Assembly: GCA_024276275.1 (NCBI GenBank)
Contig: JAJRXM010000006.1
Span: 57,478-121,477 of the forward strand
From: Candidatus Zixiibacteriota bacterium
GTDB taxonomy: Bacteria > Zixibacteria > MSB-5A5 > GN15 > FEB-12
DNA: 64,000 nt
Direction: 5' to 3'
A model generated the notes under the pieces. It was not told where the DNA came from and ran no database searches. It saw only the letters and a program-made list of their open reading frames with translations. The translations under genes were made by a program, and so were the position numbers. Shown here one piece after another: positions 54,911 through 63,524 of this stretch (its first letter is position 1; every line of letters starts with the position of its first letter).

Positions 54911-56038
54911 TTAAAAATATGCTGCTATTTCAGCATGGATATCTTCAATAGATGCGATATGGTCGACTATTCTTGCTTCAATGGCGGCACGAGGCATTCC
55001 ATAGACAATACATGTATCTTCGTTTTGAGCAATAATTTTACCCCCTTTCTCTTTTACTCTTTTTAAGCCGGTAACTCCGTTTGTTCCCATTCCTGTGAGA
55101 ATTACTCCCAAAGTAGATTTTCCATATATATCAAGAACTGAATTAATCATAACATCAACGCACGGTTTGTATAAAGTTGTATCAGGTTGTTCCGTAATCT
55201 TAATTCTGGATTTAGTGCCATTTTTTCTAAGAATCAAATGTTTTCCTCCCTGTGCAATGTAGACACAACCGGGATTAACAGTTTCACCGTCCTCAGCCTC
55301 TTTGACAGAAACCTGCGAAAGAGAGTTAAGCCTCTCTGCTAAAGATTTTGTGAACATAGCCGGCATGTGCTGTGATATAACTATTCCAACAGGTAGGTTT
55401 CTCGGAAGTTTCGAAATTACTGACTGAAGGGCAGGTGGTCCGCCGGTAGAACTTCCGACCGCAATGATATCGATATGATAACTTCTTTTTTTTATTAAGC
55501 TACGTACTTGTGGTGTTGTTCCGCCGGTTCGGGCTCCGAATGCTTTGATGTCGGTACGTAAAGAACTATTGGCACCCTTAGCTCTTTTAAAAGCAGCCGC
55601 CTGTTTATGTCGAGCCATCAGTACATGCTTACGGCGAGCGATATTTTTAATTTTATTAAGTAATTCTTCTTTTATTTTTACAATATCTAAGGAGACATAT
55701 GAAAGTTCTTTTGGAATAAAATCAACCGCTCCTAAATCAAGAGCGTCCAATGTAGCCCCGGCACCGTCGGTTGTTAATGAAGAGAGCATCATGACCGGAG
55801 TGGGATTATCCGACATGATATTTTTTAAGGCTGTCAAACCGTCCATGCGAGGCATCTCAATATCCATTGTTACTAAATCCGGCTTGAGAGATTTAACTTT
55901 TTCACATCCCTCTTCCCCGTCTCTTGCCGTTCCGACAACTTTAATATGTGGGTCAGACTCTAGCATCATCATAAGAGCTTTACGCATAAATGCTGAATCA
56001 TCAACTATTAATACTTTTATAATTTTATCAGGACTCAC
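54911..56038 (-). CDS. cheB: Chemotaxis methylesterase/glutamine deamidase CheB
   Basis: 375 residues from the GTG at 56038 (AAAGG RBS); a TTG at 56059 is less likely. A receiver (phospho-Asp59 in LVTMDIEMP) is linked to the methylesterase domain: Ser197 in VGSSTGG, His224 in ISQHMP, and the third triad position is Asn320 (TGMGTNG) where Salmonella CheB has Asp286. It removes methyl groups from chemoreceptors. It follows the cheA C-terminal piece. Confidence 0.94.
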   Translation of the reverse strand: MSPDKIIKVLIVDDSAFMRKALMMMLESDPHIKVVGTARDGEEGCEKVKSLKPDLVTMDIEMPRMDGLTALKNIMSDNPTPVMMLSSLTTDGAGATLDALDLGAVDFIPKELSYVSLDIVKIKEELLNKIKNIARRKHVLMARHKQAAAFKRAKGANSSLRTDIKAFGARTGGTTPQVRSLIKKRSYHIDIIAVGSSTGGPPALQSVISKLPRNLPVGIVISQHMPAMFTKSLAERLNSLSQVSVKEAEDGETVNPGCVYIAQGGKHLILRKNGTKSRIKITEQPDTTLYKPCVDVMINSVLDIYGKSTLGVILTGMGTNGVTGLKRVKEKGGKIIAQNEDTCIVYGMPRAAIEARIVDHIASIEDIHAEIAAYF

Positions 56039-56052
56039 TAAATTACCTTTAT

Positions 56053-56286
56053 CTAACAAATACGTTTTGCGATGTTGAATAAGCCGATAAGGTCAACAAT
56101 CAGACGGATACGTCCGTCACCTAAGATTGTTGCTCCCGCTACACCTTCAGTAGTCCCCAAATAATCTCCTAATGATTTAATAACGACCTCTTCCTGTCCC
56201 AGAAATTTATCAATAATGATTCCTATTTTATTTTCCGCTAAACCGACTACAACAATATATGGTTTTTCTGTCATTGTAAATCCGGA
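56053..56286 (-). CDS. C-terminal piece of CheA P5 domain, separated by an in-frame TAA
   Basis: Codons from just after the CheA TAA (56293-56295) to 56053 are in the same frame as cheA and encode the second half of the CheW-like P5 domain: KPYIVVVGLAENKIGIIIDKFLGQEEVVIKSLG and GVAGATILGDGRIRLIVDLIGLF. The ATG at 56274 could start a separate 73-residue peptide, with only a weak GGA upstream. It is not a complete CheW. Likely part of cheA split by a nonsense codon. Confidence 0.8.
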   Translation of the reverse strand, partial: SGFTMTEKPYIVVVGLAENKIGIIIDKFLGQEEVVIKSLGDYLGTTEGVAGATILGDGRIRLIVDLIGLFNIAKRIC

Positions 56287-56292
56287 TGAGCT

Positions 56293-57831
56293 TTAACGTA
56301 AAACTTCACCAAGATTGACAATCGGGATAACATCTTCACGTGATCGTAAGACAGGTTTTTTATTTACATAATATATTTCTGAATGTTCTGTTTTCACCGT
56401 TTCATGAACTGAGGCAAGCGGAAGGATATATACTTCTTCATCAGATTCTACTAGAAGTCCTTGAATTATAGCAAGTGTCAAAGGGAGTTTTATAGAAATA
56501 GTTGTTCCCTTGTCTAATTCAGATTCAAGGTCAATAATCCCGTTCAGTTTTTCTATATTAGTTCTTACAACATCCATCCCGACACCGCGTCCTGAAACAT
56601 CTGTAACTTTTTTCGCAGTAGAAAAACCTGCACCAAAAATATATTTGAATGCTTCTTTGTCACTCATATTATCAACTTCAGCTCTTGATGCGAGATTTCT
56701 TTCGACAGCTTTATTTCGAATAGCTTCGACATCAAGCCCTTTACCGTCGTCAGTAATTTTAATGATTATATTAGAACCTTCCTGCTCAGCAGCAAGTTTC
56801 ACAGTTCCTAGTCTCGGTTTTCCTTTAGCTTCACGTTCATCGGGTGACTCAATACCGTGGTCACAGGAATTTCGAATTATATGTACTAATGGATCGCCAA
56901 TTTCTTCGATAACTGATTTATCCAGCTCTGTAGTTTCACCATAAATTTCAAGACTAATTTCTTTGTTAGAATCTCTTGCCAAGTCACGTACTAGACGGGG
57001 GACTTTTTTAAATACTTTTCCAATCGGCTGCATTCTCATTTTCATGACAGCCATCTGAAGTTCGGTAGTAATAAAATTTATAGAATTTGATGCTCCTGAC
57101 AGCTGTTCTAAATTATAGTCACCTTCATGTTCAGAGACTAATTTTCCGACTGTTTGTACCATGCTATTGCGACCTAATACAAGTTCGCCCATCATATTCA
57201 TTAATGTGTCAAGCCTGTCAACGTCTACGCGAATAGTCTGTTCAGACGGTTTTTTGTGAGCCATACTCTTTATGTCAGTTCTTGTTTGATCATCAACTGA
57301 TTGTATGGGAAGTTCTACATTATCTGTATTCTCGACAACAACTTCTTTTTTAGCTACTTCTTCTTTTTTTGATTTATTGTCATCTGTTTTAATTTCAGAA
57401 CCTGATTCTGTTTGGCTCGTTTCTTTACCTTCATACGCCAAGATAAGTCGATTCATGATATCATCTAGGTTGAGAACTTCGTCTTTATGTTCCCGAACAC
57501 TATCAATGAGCACTTTAAGAATATCAAGTGCCTCAAGAAGTAGATCCATAATTGACGGTGTGACTGTTAATTCGGACTTTCTAAGTTTATTAAGAATATC
57601 TTCCATTTTATGAGTCAAATTAGTAACTTGTTCAAATCCTAAAAAGCTCGAAGTCCCTTTAATCGTATGAGCAGCCCTGAAAATCTCGTTTAGTAAATCA
57701 AGATTTTTCGGTTGAGATTCTAGTTCTACTAAATTAGCATCTAGAGAATTAATTAACTCATCTGCTTCAACAAGAAAATCCTCAATGATTTCCTGCATTT
57801 CATCAATTTCAAAATCTAATTCTTCTGACAT
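56293..57831 (-). CDS. cheA: Chemotaxis histidine kinase CheA, P5 domain cut by TAA
   Basis: 512 residues to the stop. Hpt domain with His55 (RAAHTIKGTSSFLGF), a charged linker, the P3 dimerisation helices (~195-260), the P4 ATP-binding domain (HIIRNSCDHGIESPDEREAKG; ITDDGKGLD; GAGFSTAKKVTDVSGRGVGMDVVR) and the first P5 subdomain (IIDLESELDKGTTISIKLPLTLAIIQGLLV). It ends early at VNLGEVLR-TAA, and the missing half follows in frame at 56053-56286. P5 is needed for CheW and receptor coupling. Confidence 0.93.
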   Translation of the reverse strand: MSEELDFEIDEMQEIIEDFLVEADELINSLDANLVELESQPKNLDLLNEIFRAAHTIKGTSSFLGFEQVTNLTHKMEDILNKLRKSELTVTPSIMDLLLEALDILKVLIDSVREHKDEVLNLDDIMNRLILAYEGKETSQTESGSEIKTDDNKSKKEEVAKKEVVVENTDNVELPIQSVDDQTRTDIKSMAHKKPSEQTIRVDVDRLDTLMNMMGELVLGRNSMVQTVGKLVSEHEGDYNLEQLSGASNSINFITTELQMAVMKMRMQPIGKVFKKVPRLVRDLARDSNKEISLEIYGETTELDKSVIEEIGDPLVHIIRNSCDHGIESPDEREAKGKPRLGTVKLAAEQEGSNIIIKITDDGKGLDVEAIRNKAVERNLASRAEVDNMSDKEAFKYIFGAGFSTAKKVTDVSGRGVGMDVVRTNIEKLNGIIDLESELDKGTTISIKLPLTLAIIQGLLVESDEEVYILPLASVHETVKTEHSEIYYVNKKPVLRSREDVIPIVNLGEVLR

Positions 57832-57882
57832 ATTTCAGCCTATGTTTATCATGTTTTAAAAAGAGATTAAAATATCTTTAAT

Positions 57883-58473
57883 TTATTTCTTCGAGAACAT
57901 ACTGTCTATAGCTGTTTGGTCCGTTTTTTTGTCAAATAAATCAGCGTGTGGATCAAAAGCACGTTTTTTTGAAGAATTTGTCGGCTGATTTCCGTCGGCA
58001 TGTTCGCTACCGCCGATAACAGTCAGTATCTTATGAAGTTTTAAACCAAGTTCTTCAAGCAACACAACAGCATGATCTATTTGTTGTGAGGTAATATCCT
58101 GAAATTGCAAAGCATCCATAATAACAAATGCATCATTACTATTATCTGAAGCTTTTTGTGCCAATTCATCACATTGTTCATTAATAGAATTGTATTCTTT
58201 ATCCTGAACAAATTGTTTGATTTTATTAAGCCCTGTAATAACTTCATCTTCACGTTGAGTGATTAACTCTGCAGTATCAAGCATGCGATGAGTCGCAGCT
58301 TCTGTCTGTTCTGAAATTTTATCCAACTGTTCAGTAGCTTTTGGAACGTTTTCTTTTGTTTCAATCAAAGGACTATGAAGTTTTTTATAACTCTCCACTA
58401 TTTCATTAATAGCACTAGAGATATCTAATAGTTCAGTTTTAATCTTATCTTGCAGATTTATGACTTCTGACAT
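57883..58473 (-). CDS. cheZ: CheZ-like CheY-P phosphatase
   Basis: 196 residues, helical. EATHRMLDTAE and MDALQFQDITSQQIDHAV match CheZ's conserved helix, with the catalytic Gln in the FQD-I-T-x-Q segment. The C-terminal tail ends in a short peptide (DSMFSKK) in the position of the CheY-binding tail. It lies between cheA and cheY. Confidence 0.78.
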   Translation of the reverse strand: MSEVINLQDKIKTELLDISSAINEIVESYKKLHSPLIETKENVPKATEQLDKISEQTEAATHRMLDTAELITQREDEVITGLNKIKQFVQDKEYNSINEQCDELAQKASDNSNDAFVIMDALQFQDITSQQIDHAVVLLEELGLKLHKILTVIGGSEHADGNQPTNSSKKRAFDPHADLFDKKTDQTAIDSMFSKK

Positions 58474-58495
58474 TTTATTATTCTCTTCCTCCGAA

Positions 58496-58870
58496 TTATC
58501 CGGCTAAAATTTGTTCAATTTTTTCTTTGAGTGTATCCGGAGTAAAAGGTTTCACTATATAATTGTTTACTCCAGCTTTCATAGCCTCTAAAATATCATC
58601 TTTTACAGATCTTGTAGTTACCATCAAAATCGGTAAGGATTTATACTGATCTGAATTTCTGAGTGTAGTCACAAATGTCAACCCGTCCATTTCAGGCATA
58701 TTCCAATCAGTAATAACAAAGTTGAAATTATCGACTTCCATTTTTGCCAGAGCATCTTTACCGTCAACAGCTTCTACAACATCCTGAAAGCCAGCTCGCT
58801 TCAAAGTATTGAGAATAATTCTTCTCATTGTAGGACTGTCATCAACTGCGAGAATTTTTAAATCAGCCAC
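58496..58870 (-). CDS. cheY: CheY response regulator
   Basis: A 124-residue single receiver. The acidic pair in LAVDDSPTMRR, phospho-Asp in VITDWNMPEMDG, the Thr in MVTTRS and the Lys in IVKPFT are present. The sequence is close to canonical chemotaxis CheY. Downstream of it in the operon is the CheZ-like gene. Confidence 0.94.
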   Translation of the reverse strand: MADLKILAVDDSPTMRRIILNTLKRAGFQDVVEAVDGKDALAKMEVDNFNFVITDWNMPEMDGLTFVTTLRNSDQYKSLPILMVTTRSVKDDILEAMKAGVNNYIVKPFTPDTLKEKIEQILAG

Positions 58871-58893
58871 AGTTTCTCCTTTATCTTATATTA

Positions 58894-59265
58894 TTATTTT
58901 AGATATTTTTCTACTTCACTTACTAAAACTGCCGGTTTAAACGGTTTTACTAAATAAGAATCGGCACCGACTTGAACCCCTTTTTGCTTATCCTCTTCTT
59001 CTTCTTCAGAAGTAAGAATAATAATAGGAGTATCCGCAAATTGGTCATTATGTCTTAACGTGTCAATTAATCCGTATCCGTCTAAGTTTGGCATGTTTAA
59101 ATCTGTAATAACAAGATCAACCTTTTCCGACATATTAGATATTTTCTCTACCGCATCCATACCGTCGCATGCTGTCACAACATTAAACCCTTTGTTCTTC
59201 AATGAAAAACTGACAAATTTCACAACTGTCGGGGAATCATCTACTACTAAAATTGTTTTGTTCAT
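58894..59265 (-). CDS. Second CheY-like receiver
   Basis: A 123-residue receiver with VVDDSPTVVKFV, phospho-Asp in LVITDLNMPNLDG, Thr/Ser in ILTSEEEEED and Lys in LVKPFKP. It lies 23 bp upstream of cheY. It may be a phosphate sink or act on another target. Confidence 0.88.
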   Translation of the reverse strand: MNKTILVVDDSPTVVKFVSFSLKNKGFNVVTACDGMDAVEKISNMSEKVDLVITDLNMPNLDGYGLIDTLRHNDQFADTPIIILTSEEEEEDKQKGVQVGADSYLVKPFKPAVLVSEVEKYLK

Positions 59266-59289
59266 ATCTATCTATCCTGACTTTATTAT

Positions 59290-60096
59290 TTATCTATTTG
59301 CAGTTGCCGTATTCTTTTTGATTTTACTCAAAAGATTAAGTGCTCTTGTGGCACCACCGGCGGCATCCGTTTTTCTATTTACAAGCATTGTCGGACGTCT
59401 GACAGCAATTCTGGTAGAAGATTTATCCTGAGGGTCAGTACTTGCATTTTCTTTATTATAGACTAGTGCATTTTTTAGATAAACTAATTTAAATGCTTTT
59501 GATATTCCGTGCAGAGTTTCTGAATGTCCTATATAAAAATAACCCCCGGGTCTAAGAGAATTAAAAAATCCTCTGACTAGTTGCTTTTTTACTTCATCAG
59601 AAAAATAAATCATTACATTACGACAAAATACAGCATCAAAATTAGAAGACATTGTAATTTTTCTCGGGTCATTTAAATTCATGTGAGAAAAATTAACCAT
59701 AGATTTAATTTCTTGTTTTACTTTGTAATCTTCTTCATGTTTTGTAAAATATTTATTCAAAATATCAGGCTTCATGTTTCTCAGGGTAATACCACTATAC
59801 ACTCCGGTACGGGCTTTTTGTAAAACCTGCTCAGAAATATCATTTGCAATAATTTCGATTTTCCAATTAGCAAAGTCTTTAATTTTTTCTCTGAGAATAA
59901 TTGCCAGCGTATACGGTTCTTCACCTGTTGAACATCCTGCTGACCAAATTTTAATCTTTTTTTGACCTCGATCATTTTCTTTTTCTTTGATAATCTTAGG
60001 TAGTACCTCTTCTGAGAATGATAATAATTGAGGTTCATTCCGAAAAAAGCTAGTTTCATTAGTCGTAATTAACCCAACCAGAGCAGTAAATTCTTT
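59290..60096 (-). CDS. cheR: CheR methyltransferase, catalytic part after a -1 frameshift
   Basis: This frame has no start but encodes the main body of CheR, beginning KEFTALVGLITTNETSFFRNEPQ and continuing through the AdoMet motif IWSAGCSTGEEPYTLAI, ANDIS, FDAVFCRNVMIYFSD and PGGYFYIGHSETL. It runs open to 59290. The final ~50 residues are a basic tail. A GTG at 59802 could start only the C-terminal half. Joined to 60069-60299 by a -1 shift at the A-run 60094-60097 it gives 336 residues. CheR methylates chemoreceptor glutamates. Confidence 0.85.
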   Translation of the reverse strand, partial: KEFTALVGLITTNETSFFRNEPQLLSFSEEVLPKIIKEKENDRGQKKIKIWSAGCSTGEEPYTLAIILREKIKDFANWKIEIIANDISEQVLQKARTGVYSGITLRNMKPDILNKYFTKHEEDYKVKQEIKSMVNFSHMNLNDPRKITMSSNFDAVFCRNVMIYFSDEVKKQLVRGFFNSLRPGGYFYIGHSETLHGISKAFKLVYLKNALVYNKENASTDPQDKSSTRIAVRRPTMLVNRKTDAAGGATRALNLLSKIKKNTATANR

Positions 60097-60299
60097 TGGG
60101 TTGTATCATACTTCACATGATAGAAATAGTCACGATAACAATTGATACCTAAATCTTTCATCCGTTTAGACAAACGGTTTTTCACCAGATACATTTTATT
60201 TTCCGCGAAGTATATTCCACACTTATCATGAATAAAGTCACGAATCATTTCGAATTCTTCTTTGGTCATATCCGGTTCCGGAACTGTCTTATAATCCAT
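60069..60299 (-). CDS. CheR N-terminal domain, truncated by frameshift
   Basis: A 76-codon frame with a normal start. The first 68 residues (MTKEEFEMIRDFIHDKCGIYFAENKMYLVKNRLSKRMKDLG) are the CheR N-terminal helical domain. After CAA AAG it drifts and stops at 60069. One extra A in the run would restore full CheR. The site CC CAA AAG is not a standard slippery heptamer, so a mutation or sequence error is more likely than programmed shifting. Confidence 0.8.
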   Translation of the reverse strand: MDYKTVPEPDMTKEEFEMIRDFIHDKCGIYFAENKMYLVKNRLSKRMKDLGINCYRDYFYHVKYDTTQKNLLLWLG

Positions 60300-60345
60300 A
60301 TTTATCCTCTAAGTCTCATTTTCAGCAATTATTCTTTCCCCAAGC

Positions 60346-60843
60346 TCAATTATCACAAACCATATCAGTATGGTTTGTTTGAGAATTAAAAATGCTAACC
60401 CCTTGAGTCTTTAAAGTTTCTAATATCAAACTTCTGTTTTCCGTAAAGAGTCGGTATTCAAAATTTTCTTCATATTGTAAAACAGCACTTTCTATTGTTT
60501 TTCTAAAATCATTCAGACTGACCGGTTTAATTAAGATATTGTGAATTCCGGTATTGATATAGTTGAATAATTTGTCAATAGATGGGTTAGAGATCATAAC
60601 CATGATAACAATTGATTTATCTTTTGAATGAATTTTGCGAATGATATCAATAACATCATGCTCTTTTTCGCTACACTCCAAAATCACAATTTGAGTAGGT
60701 TGGATACTAACTACTTCTAATAGTTCTTTGTTAGTCACAACCGTTTCCACCGTATATCCAAAATTCATTAAGAATTCTGTTATATTCTCTCGAACAATAA
60801 GATCGGATTCAGTGATTAAAAGAGAAATATTACATTTATCCAT
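60346..60843 (-). CDS. Degenerate receiver-domain protein
   Basis: 165 residues. Residues 1-~120 have the receiver fold pattern (SLLITESDLIVRENITEFLMNFGY; ILIKPVSLNDFRKTIE), but the acidic pair is Thr-Glu and the phospho-acceptor position is Glu56 (IVILECSE). The switch Lys is retained in LIKP. It cannot be phosphorylated in the usual way; Glu may mimic the active state. A ~40-residue helical tail follows. It starts in overlap with the next receiver's stop. Confidence 0.8.
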   Translation of the reverse strand: MDKCNISLLITESDLIVRENITEFLMNFGYTVETVVTNKELLEVVSIQPTQIVILECSEKEHDVIDIIRKIHSKDKSIVIMVMISNPSIDKLFNYINTGIHNILIKPVSLNDFRKTIESAVLQYEENFEYRLFTENRSLILETLKTQGVSIFNSQTNHTDMVCDN

Positions 60844-61213
60844 TTTCAGATTCTTTTACTTTTTTTTCAACTGTTTTATAAAGTTGATTAATATTAAACG
60901 GTTTAATAATGTAATCTTCAACTTTAGCTCTTAATGCTGTTACCGCTGATTCAACAGACGGGAAACCGGTCATTAAAATCACAGGTAGTTCAGGGTAATT
61001 TTCACGAACGTATCCGGTTAGGTCTAGACCGTCCATTTCGGGCATTTTTATATCTGTCAGTAATAGATCTATCTCTTTTGTTTTTAAAATCTCCATTGCT
61101 TTTTTACCGTTATCAGCTATAGAAATTTCCCAACCTTGATCTCTGAAAAAATCATATAAAAGGTCTCGAATCAGAAGTTCATCATCTACTACCAGTATTG
61201 AATGCTGGGACAT
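60836..61213 (-). CDS. Single-domain response regulator
   Basis: A 125-residue intact receiver: VVDDELLIRD, phospho-Asp in LLLTDIKMPEMDG, ILMTGFP and IIKPFN. It overlaps the degenerate receiver by 8 bp and lies 3 bp after the HEAT gene. Target unknown. Confidence 0.88.
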   Translation of the reverse strand: MSQHSILVVDDELLIRDLLYDFFRDQGWEISIADNGKKAMEILKTKEIDLLLTDIKMPEMDGLDLTGYVRENYPELPVILMTGFPSVESAVTALRAKVEDYIIKPFNINQLYKTVEKKVKESENG

Positions 61214-61216
61214 AAT

Positions 61217-63121
61217 TTAAGCTTCCTGCAAGTTATTAATTGCGTTTTTTGCTGCTTTTACGATATCCTGATTGATATCATCTTGCAATTTCGAAATATC
61301 TGAAAGAGCATCTTTATAACCGATTTTTGCCAATGCTTTTATTGCGGCAATTTTCAAAATATCTTCAGTTCCATCGATAAAAGGACGTATATAATCACCA
61401 TAAGCAGAGTTATTGCTATTTCCGATCATGTTAATCATATGATATCGAACCCAAAGGTCTTGGTCGTCAAGCAGAAATCTAATTTCCGGGATAACAGTTT
61501 GACCTTTAATATAGATTAACGCTGTACATGCGGATTTACGAACACCGGAATTTTCATCATTTAATGCCAACATGAGAGGATCGGTATTTTCGACATCTCT
61601 AATTTTAGCCAACGAATCAATTGCAGATTTACGAATAGAACTTTCCGGATGATTAAGAGCTTGCAGTAGAGGTTCTACTACATTCGGATCACCTATCAAC
61701 CCTAAAGCTGTAGCGGCAATTCTTTGTCGTTCGGTATCTTCATTGGAAAGGTCTTCAAAGAAACTATTTACAACTTCTTGAGAACCGAGCAAAATTAACG
61801 CTCCCATTACAGCATCGCGTACATCGGGATATCTATCATTTAACCCATTAAACAAAAAGTCTATATCATTTTCACAACACAGCCAACCGAGTGCTGAAAA
61901 AGCAGCAGCACGAACATGACCGTCTCTGTCTTGAGTCATAACTTTCAGAGGGTCAATCATTACCTGACTGCCTGAAGCACCAAGTGTAAATGCGATATTT
62001 CTTCTAACTTCCGGGTCAGAATCATTTTTATATTCTAATAGATGTTTAGCTATATCTTCATCTACGTACTGTTTTAATATGTTCAGATAAATAATCTTTA
62101 ACTCAGAAGTTGCATTTTTGAACTGTTTCAAGATTGTCGGTGAGGCAGGTGCACCTATTTCACCTAACATTTTTACTGTAGATTTTAGATCTTCTTCATC
62201 AACATAGTGCAGAACTTCTAAAAGAGAATTTAAAACATCTTGTCCGTACCAATGTTTTAATCTATTAAGCGTAAATTTTGTAAGTTTCTTATTTTTATTT
62301 TTAACACCGTCAAATAAAAATCCTACAAATTTATCTAACGGTAAATCATAATCCAAGGCACCTTTGTTTTGTATCGATATATTCACAATAGCAGACATGG
62401 TTGCTTCAGCAATCGATGTATCATCGGAGGAGAGGAATTTAATTAAATGCTCAACAGAGTTTCTATCACCAACGATACCGATAGCATCAATAACAGCAAA
62501 TAAAATCATAGGGTCATCTGTTTGTAAGTATTCAATTAGATAATTTAATGATTTTGTACCGCCAATTTTACCGAGAGATTCTACTACCTGTAAACGAACA
62601 TCTTCGTTTGATTTAAAAGCTTCTATTAAACTAGGTAAAGCTGATTCAGAACCTATTTCACCTAATGCTTCAGCAGCTGAACAAACGACATTTATATTAC
62701 TATCATGTAGTTTTCCGGCTACTTTTTTTGCTGAATCTTTATATTTTATAAGACCAAGAATATCTACAACAAATTTTCGAACATCATGGTCATCATTATC
62801 TAACTCGTCAATTAGTGCATTGACCGCACCGTCACCGATTTTAACAAGAATTTCAGATGCTAAGTTTCTGCTTCCTATATCTTCACTTCCTAAAAATTTT
62901 ATTAAAAGCTGTGAGGCAACATCCCCTTTAATTTTAACTAAATAATCAGCAGCTAATTCGCGAATACCTAGGTCGACATCTTCCAATGCCATTACTAATC
63001 CGGCAACAGCTTCATCTTCTTGGTGTGATCCAAGTTCTATAACAGCTTCTTCACGATTATAGAAATCCGGTGATTGCAGTTTTTCAAGCAATTCACCGAT
63101 TCTTTCAATTTCATTACTCAT
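61217..63121 (-). CDS. HEAT-repeat (PBS lyase-type) scaffold protein
   Basis: 634 residues made almost entirely of ~31-residue HEAT-like repeats (for example DPEVRRNIAFTLGASGSQVMIDPL; HPESSIRKSAIDSLAKI). No catalytic motif, signal peptide or membrane segment was seen. It probably acts as a protein-binding scaffold. It lies 30 bp downstream of the STAS gene and upstream of two receivers, so it may link the partner-switching module to chemotaxis. Confidence 0.88.
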   Translation of the reverse strand: MSNEIERIGELLEKLQSPDFYNREEAVIELGSHQEDEAVAGLVMALEDVDLGIRELAADYLVKIKGDVASQLLIKFLGSEDIGSRNLASEILVKIGDGAVNALIDELDNDDHDVRKFVVDILGLIKYKDSAKKVAGKLHDSNINVVCSAAEALGEIGSESALPSLIEAFKSNEDVRLQVVESLGKIGGTKSLNYLIEYLQTDDPMILFAVIDAIGIVGDRNSVEHLIKFLSSDDTSIAEATMSAIVNISIQNKGALDYDLPLDKFVGFLFDGVKNKNKKLTKFTLNRLKHWYGQDVLNSLLEVLHYVDEEDLKSTVKMLGEIGAPASPTILKQFKNATSELKIIYLNILKQYVDEDIAKHLLEYKNDSDPEVRRNIAFTLGASGSQVMIDPLKVMTQDRDGHVRAAAFSALGWLCCENDIDFLFNGLNDRYPDVRDAVMGALILLGSQEVVNSFFEDLSNEDTERQRIAATALGLIGDPNVVEPLLQALNHPESSIRKSAIDSLAKIRDVENTDPLMLALNDENSGVRKSACTALIYIKGQTVIPEIRFLLDDQDLWVRYHMINMIGNSNNSAYGDYIRPFIDGTEDILKIAAIKALAKIGYKDALSDISKLQDDINQDIVKAAKNAINNLQEA

Positions 63122-63151
63122 AAACCACCAACATTTTTCAAGTTTTTGTTT

Positions 63152-63502
63152 TTAACCGGCAGAAACAGATTGATACGAAGTTATTGCTTCACTTTCAGAG
63201 GTAAAGATTTCAAAAATATGAGAAAGTTGCGTGATTTCAAAAATCTCTTGAACATAACTTGCTAAATCAGAGAGTGTCAGTCTACCTTTTTGCAATCTGA
63301 TTTCTTTCATAATGGAAACAAGTACACCAAGACCTGATGAGTTGATAAAATCAACATCGGCAAGATTCAAATGAATTTGATTTTTTTCTTTACTCATAAG
63401 AGCTTTAATTTCTTCTTTTAACCCTGCTCCGCTAGCTAAATCAAGACGACCTTTTAAGCTCAGAATTGCTACTGAATTTTCTTCTTTTTTCGTAATTTCC
63501 AT
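63152..63502 (-). CDS. STAS-domain anti-sigma factor antagonist (RsbV/SpoIIAA-like)
   Basis: 116 residues with the STAS core: MEITKKEENSVAILSLKGRLDLASG and the phosphorylation loop DVDFINSSGLGVLVSIM, with Ser in NSSG. It would bind a HATPase partner and be reset by a PP2C phosphatase, both encoded just upstream. Confidence 0.92.
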   Translation of the reverse strand: MEITKKEENSVAILSLKGRLDLASGAGLKEEIKALMSKEKNQIHLNLADVDFINSSGLGVLVSIMKEIRLQKGRLTLSDLASYVQEIFEITQLSHIFEIFTSESEAITSYQSVSAG

Positions 63503-63524
63503 TTTGTCCTCCTGGAGGATTTGA

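Noticed and set aside
56293..56295. Genome-wide reassignment of UAA to an amino acid
   Set aside because: UAA ends many intact genes here (for example the subtilase, ABC ATPase, flgI, pheS), so only gene-specific readthrough or error remains possible.
59781..60059. A separate 92-residue gene inside the cheR region
   Set aside because: It is the wrong frame of cheR; the correct -1 frame gives continuous CheR motifs across the same span.
60090..60100. Programmed -1 frameshift in cheR
   Set aside because: The site CC CAA AAG does not fit the X XXY YYZ tandem-slip pattern; a missing A is simpler.
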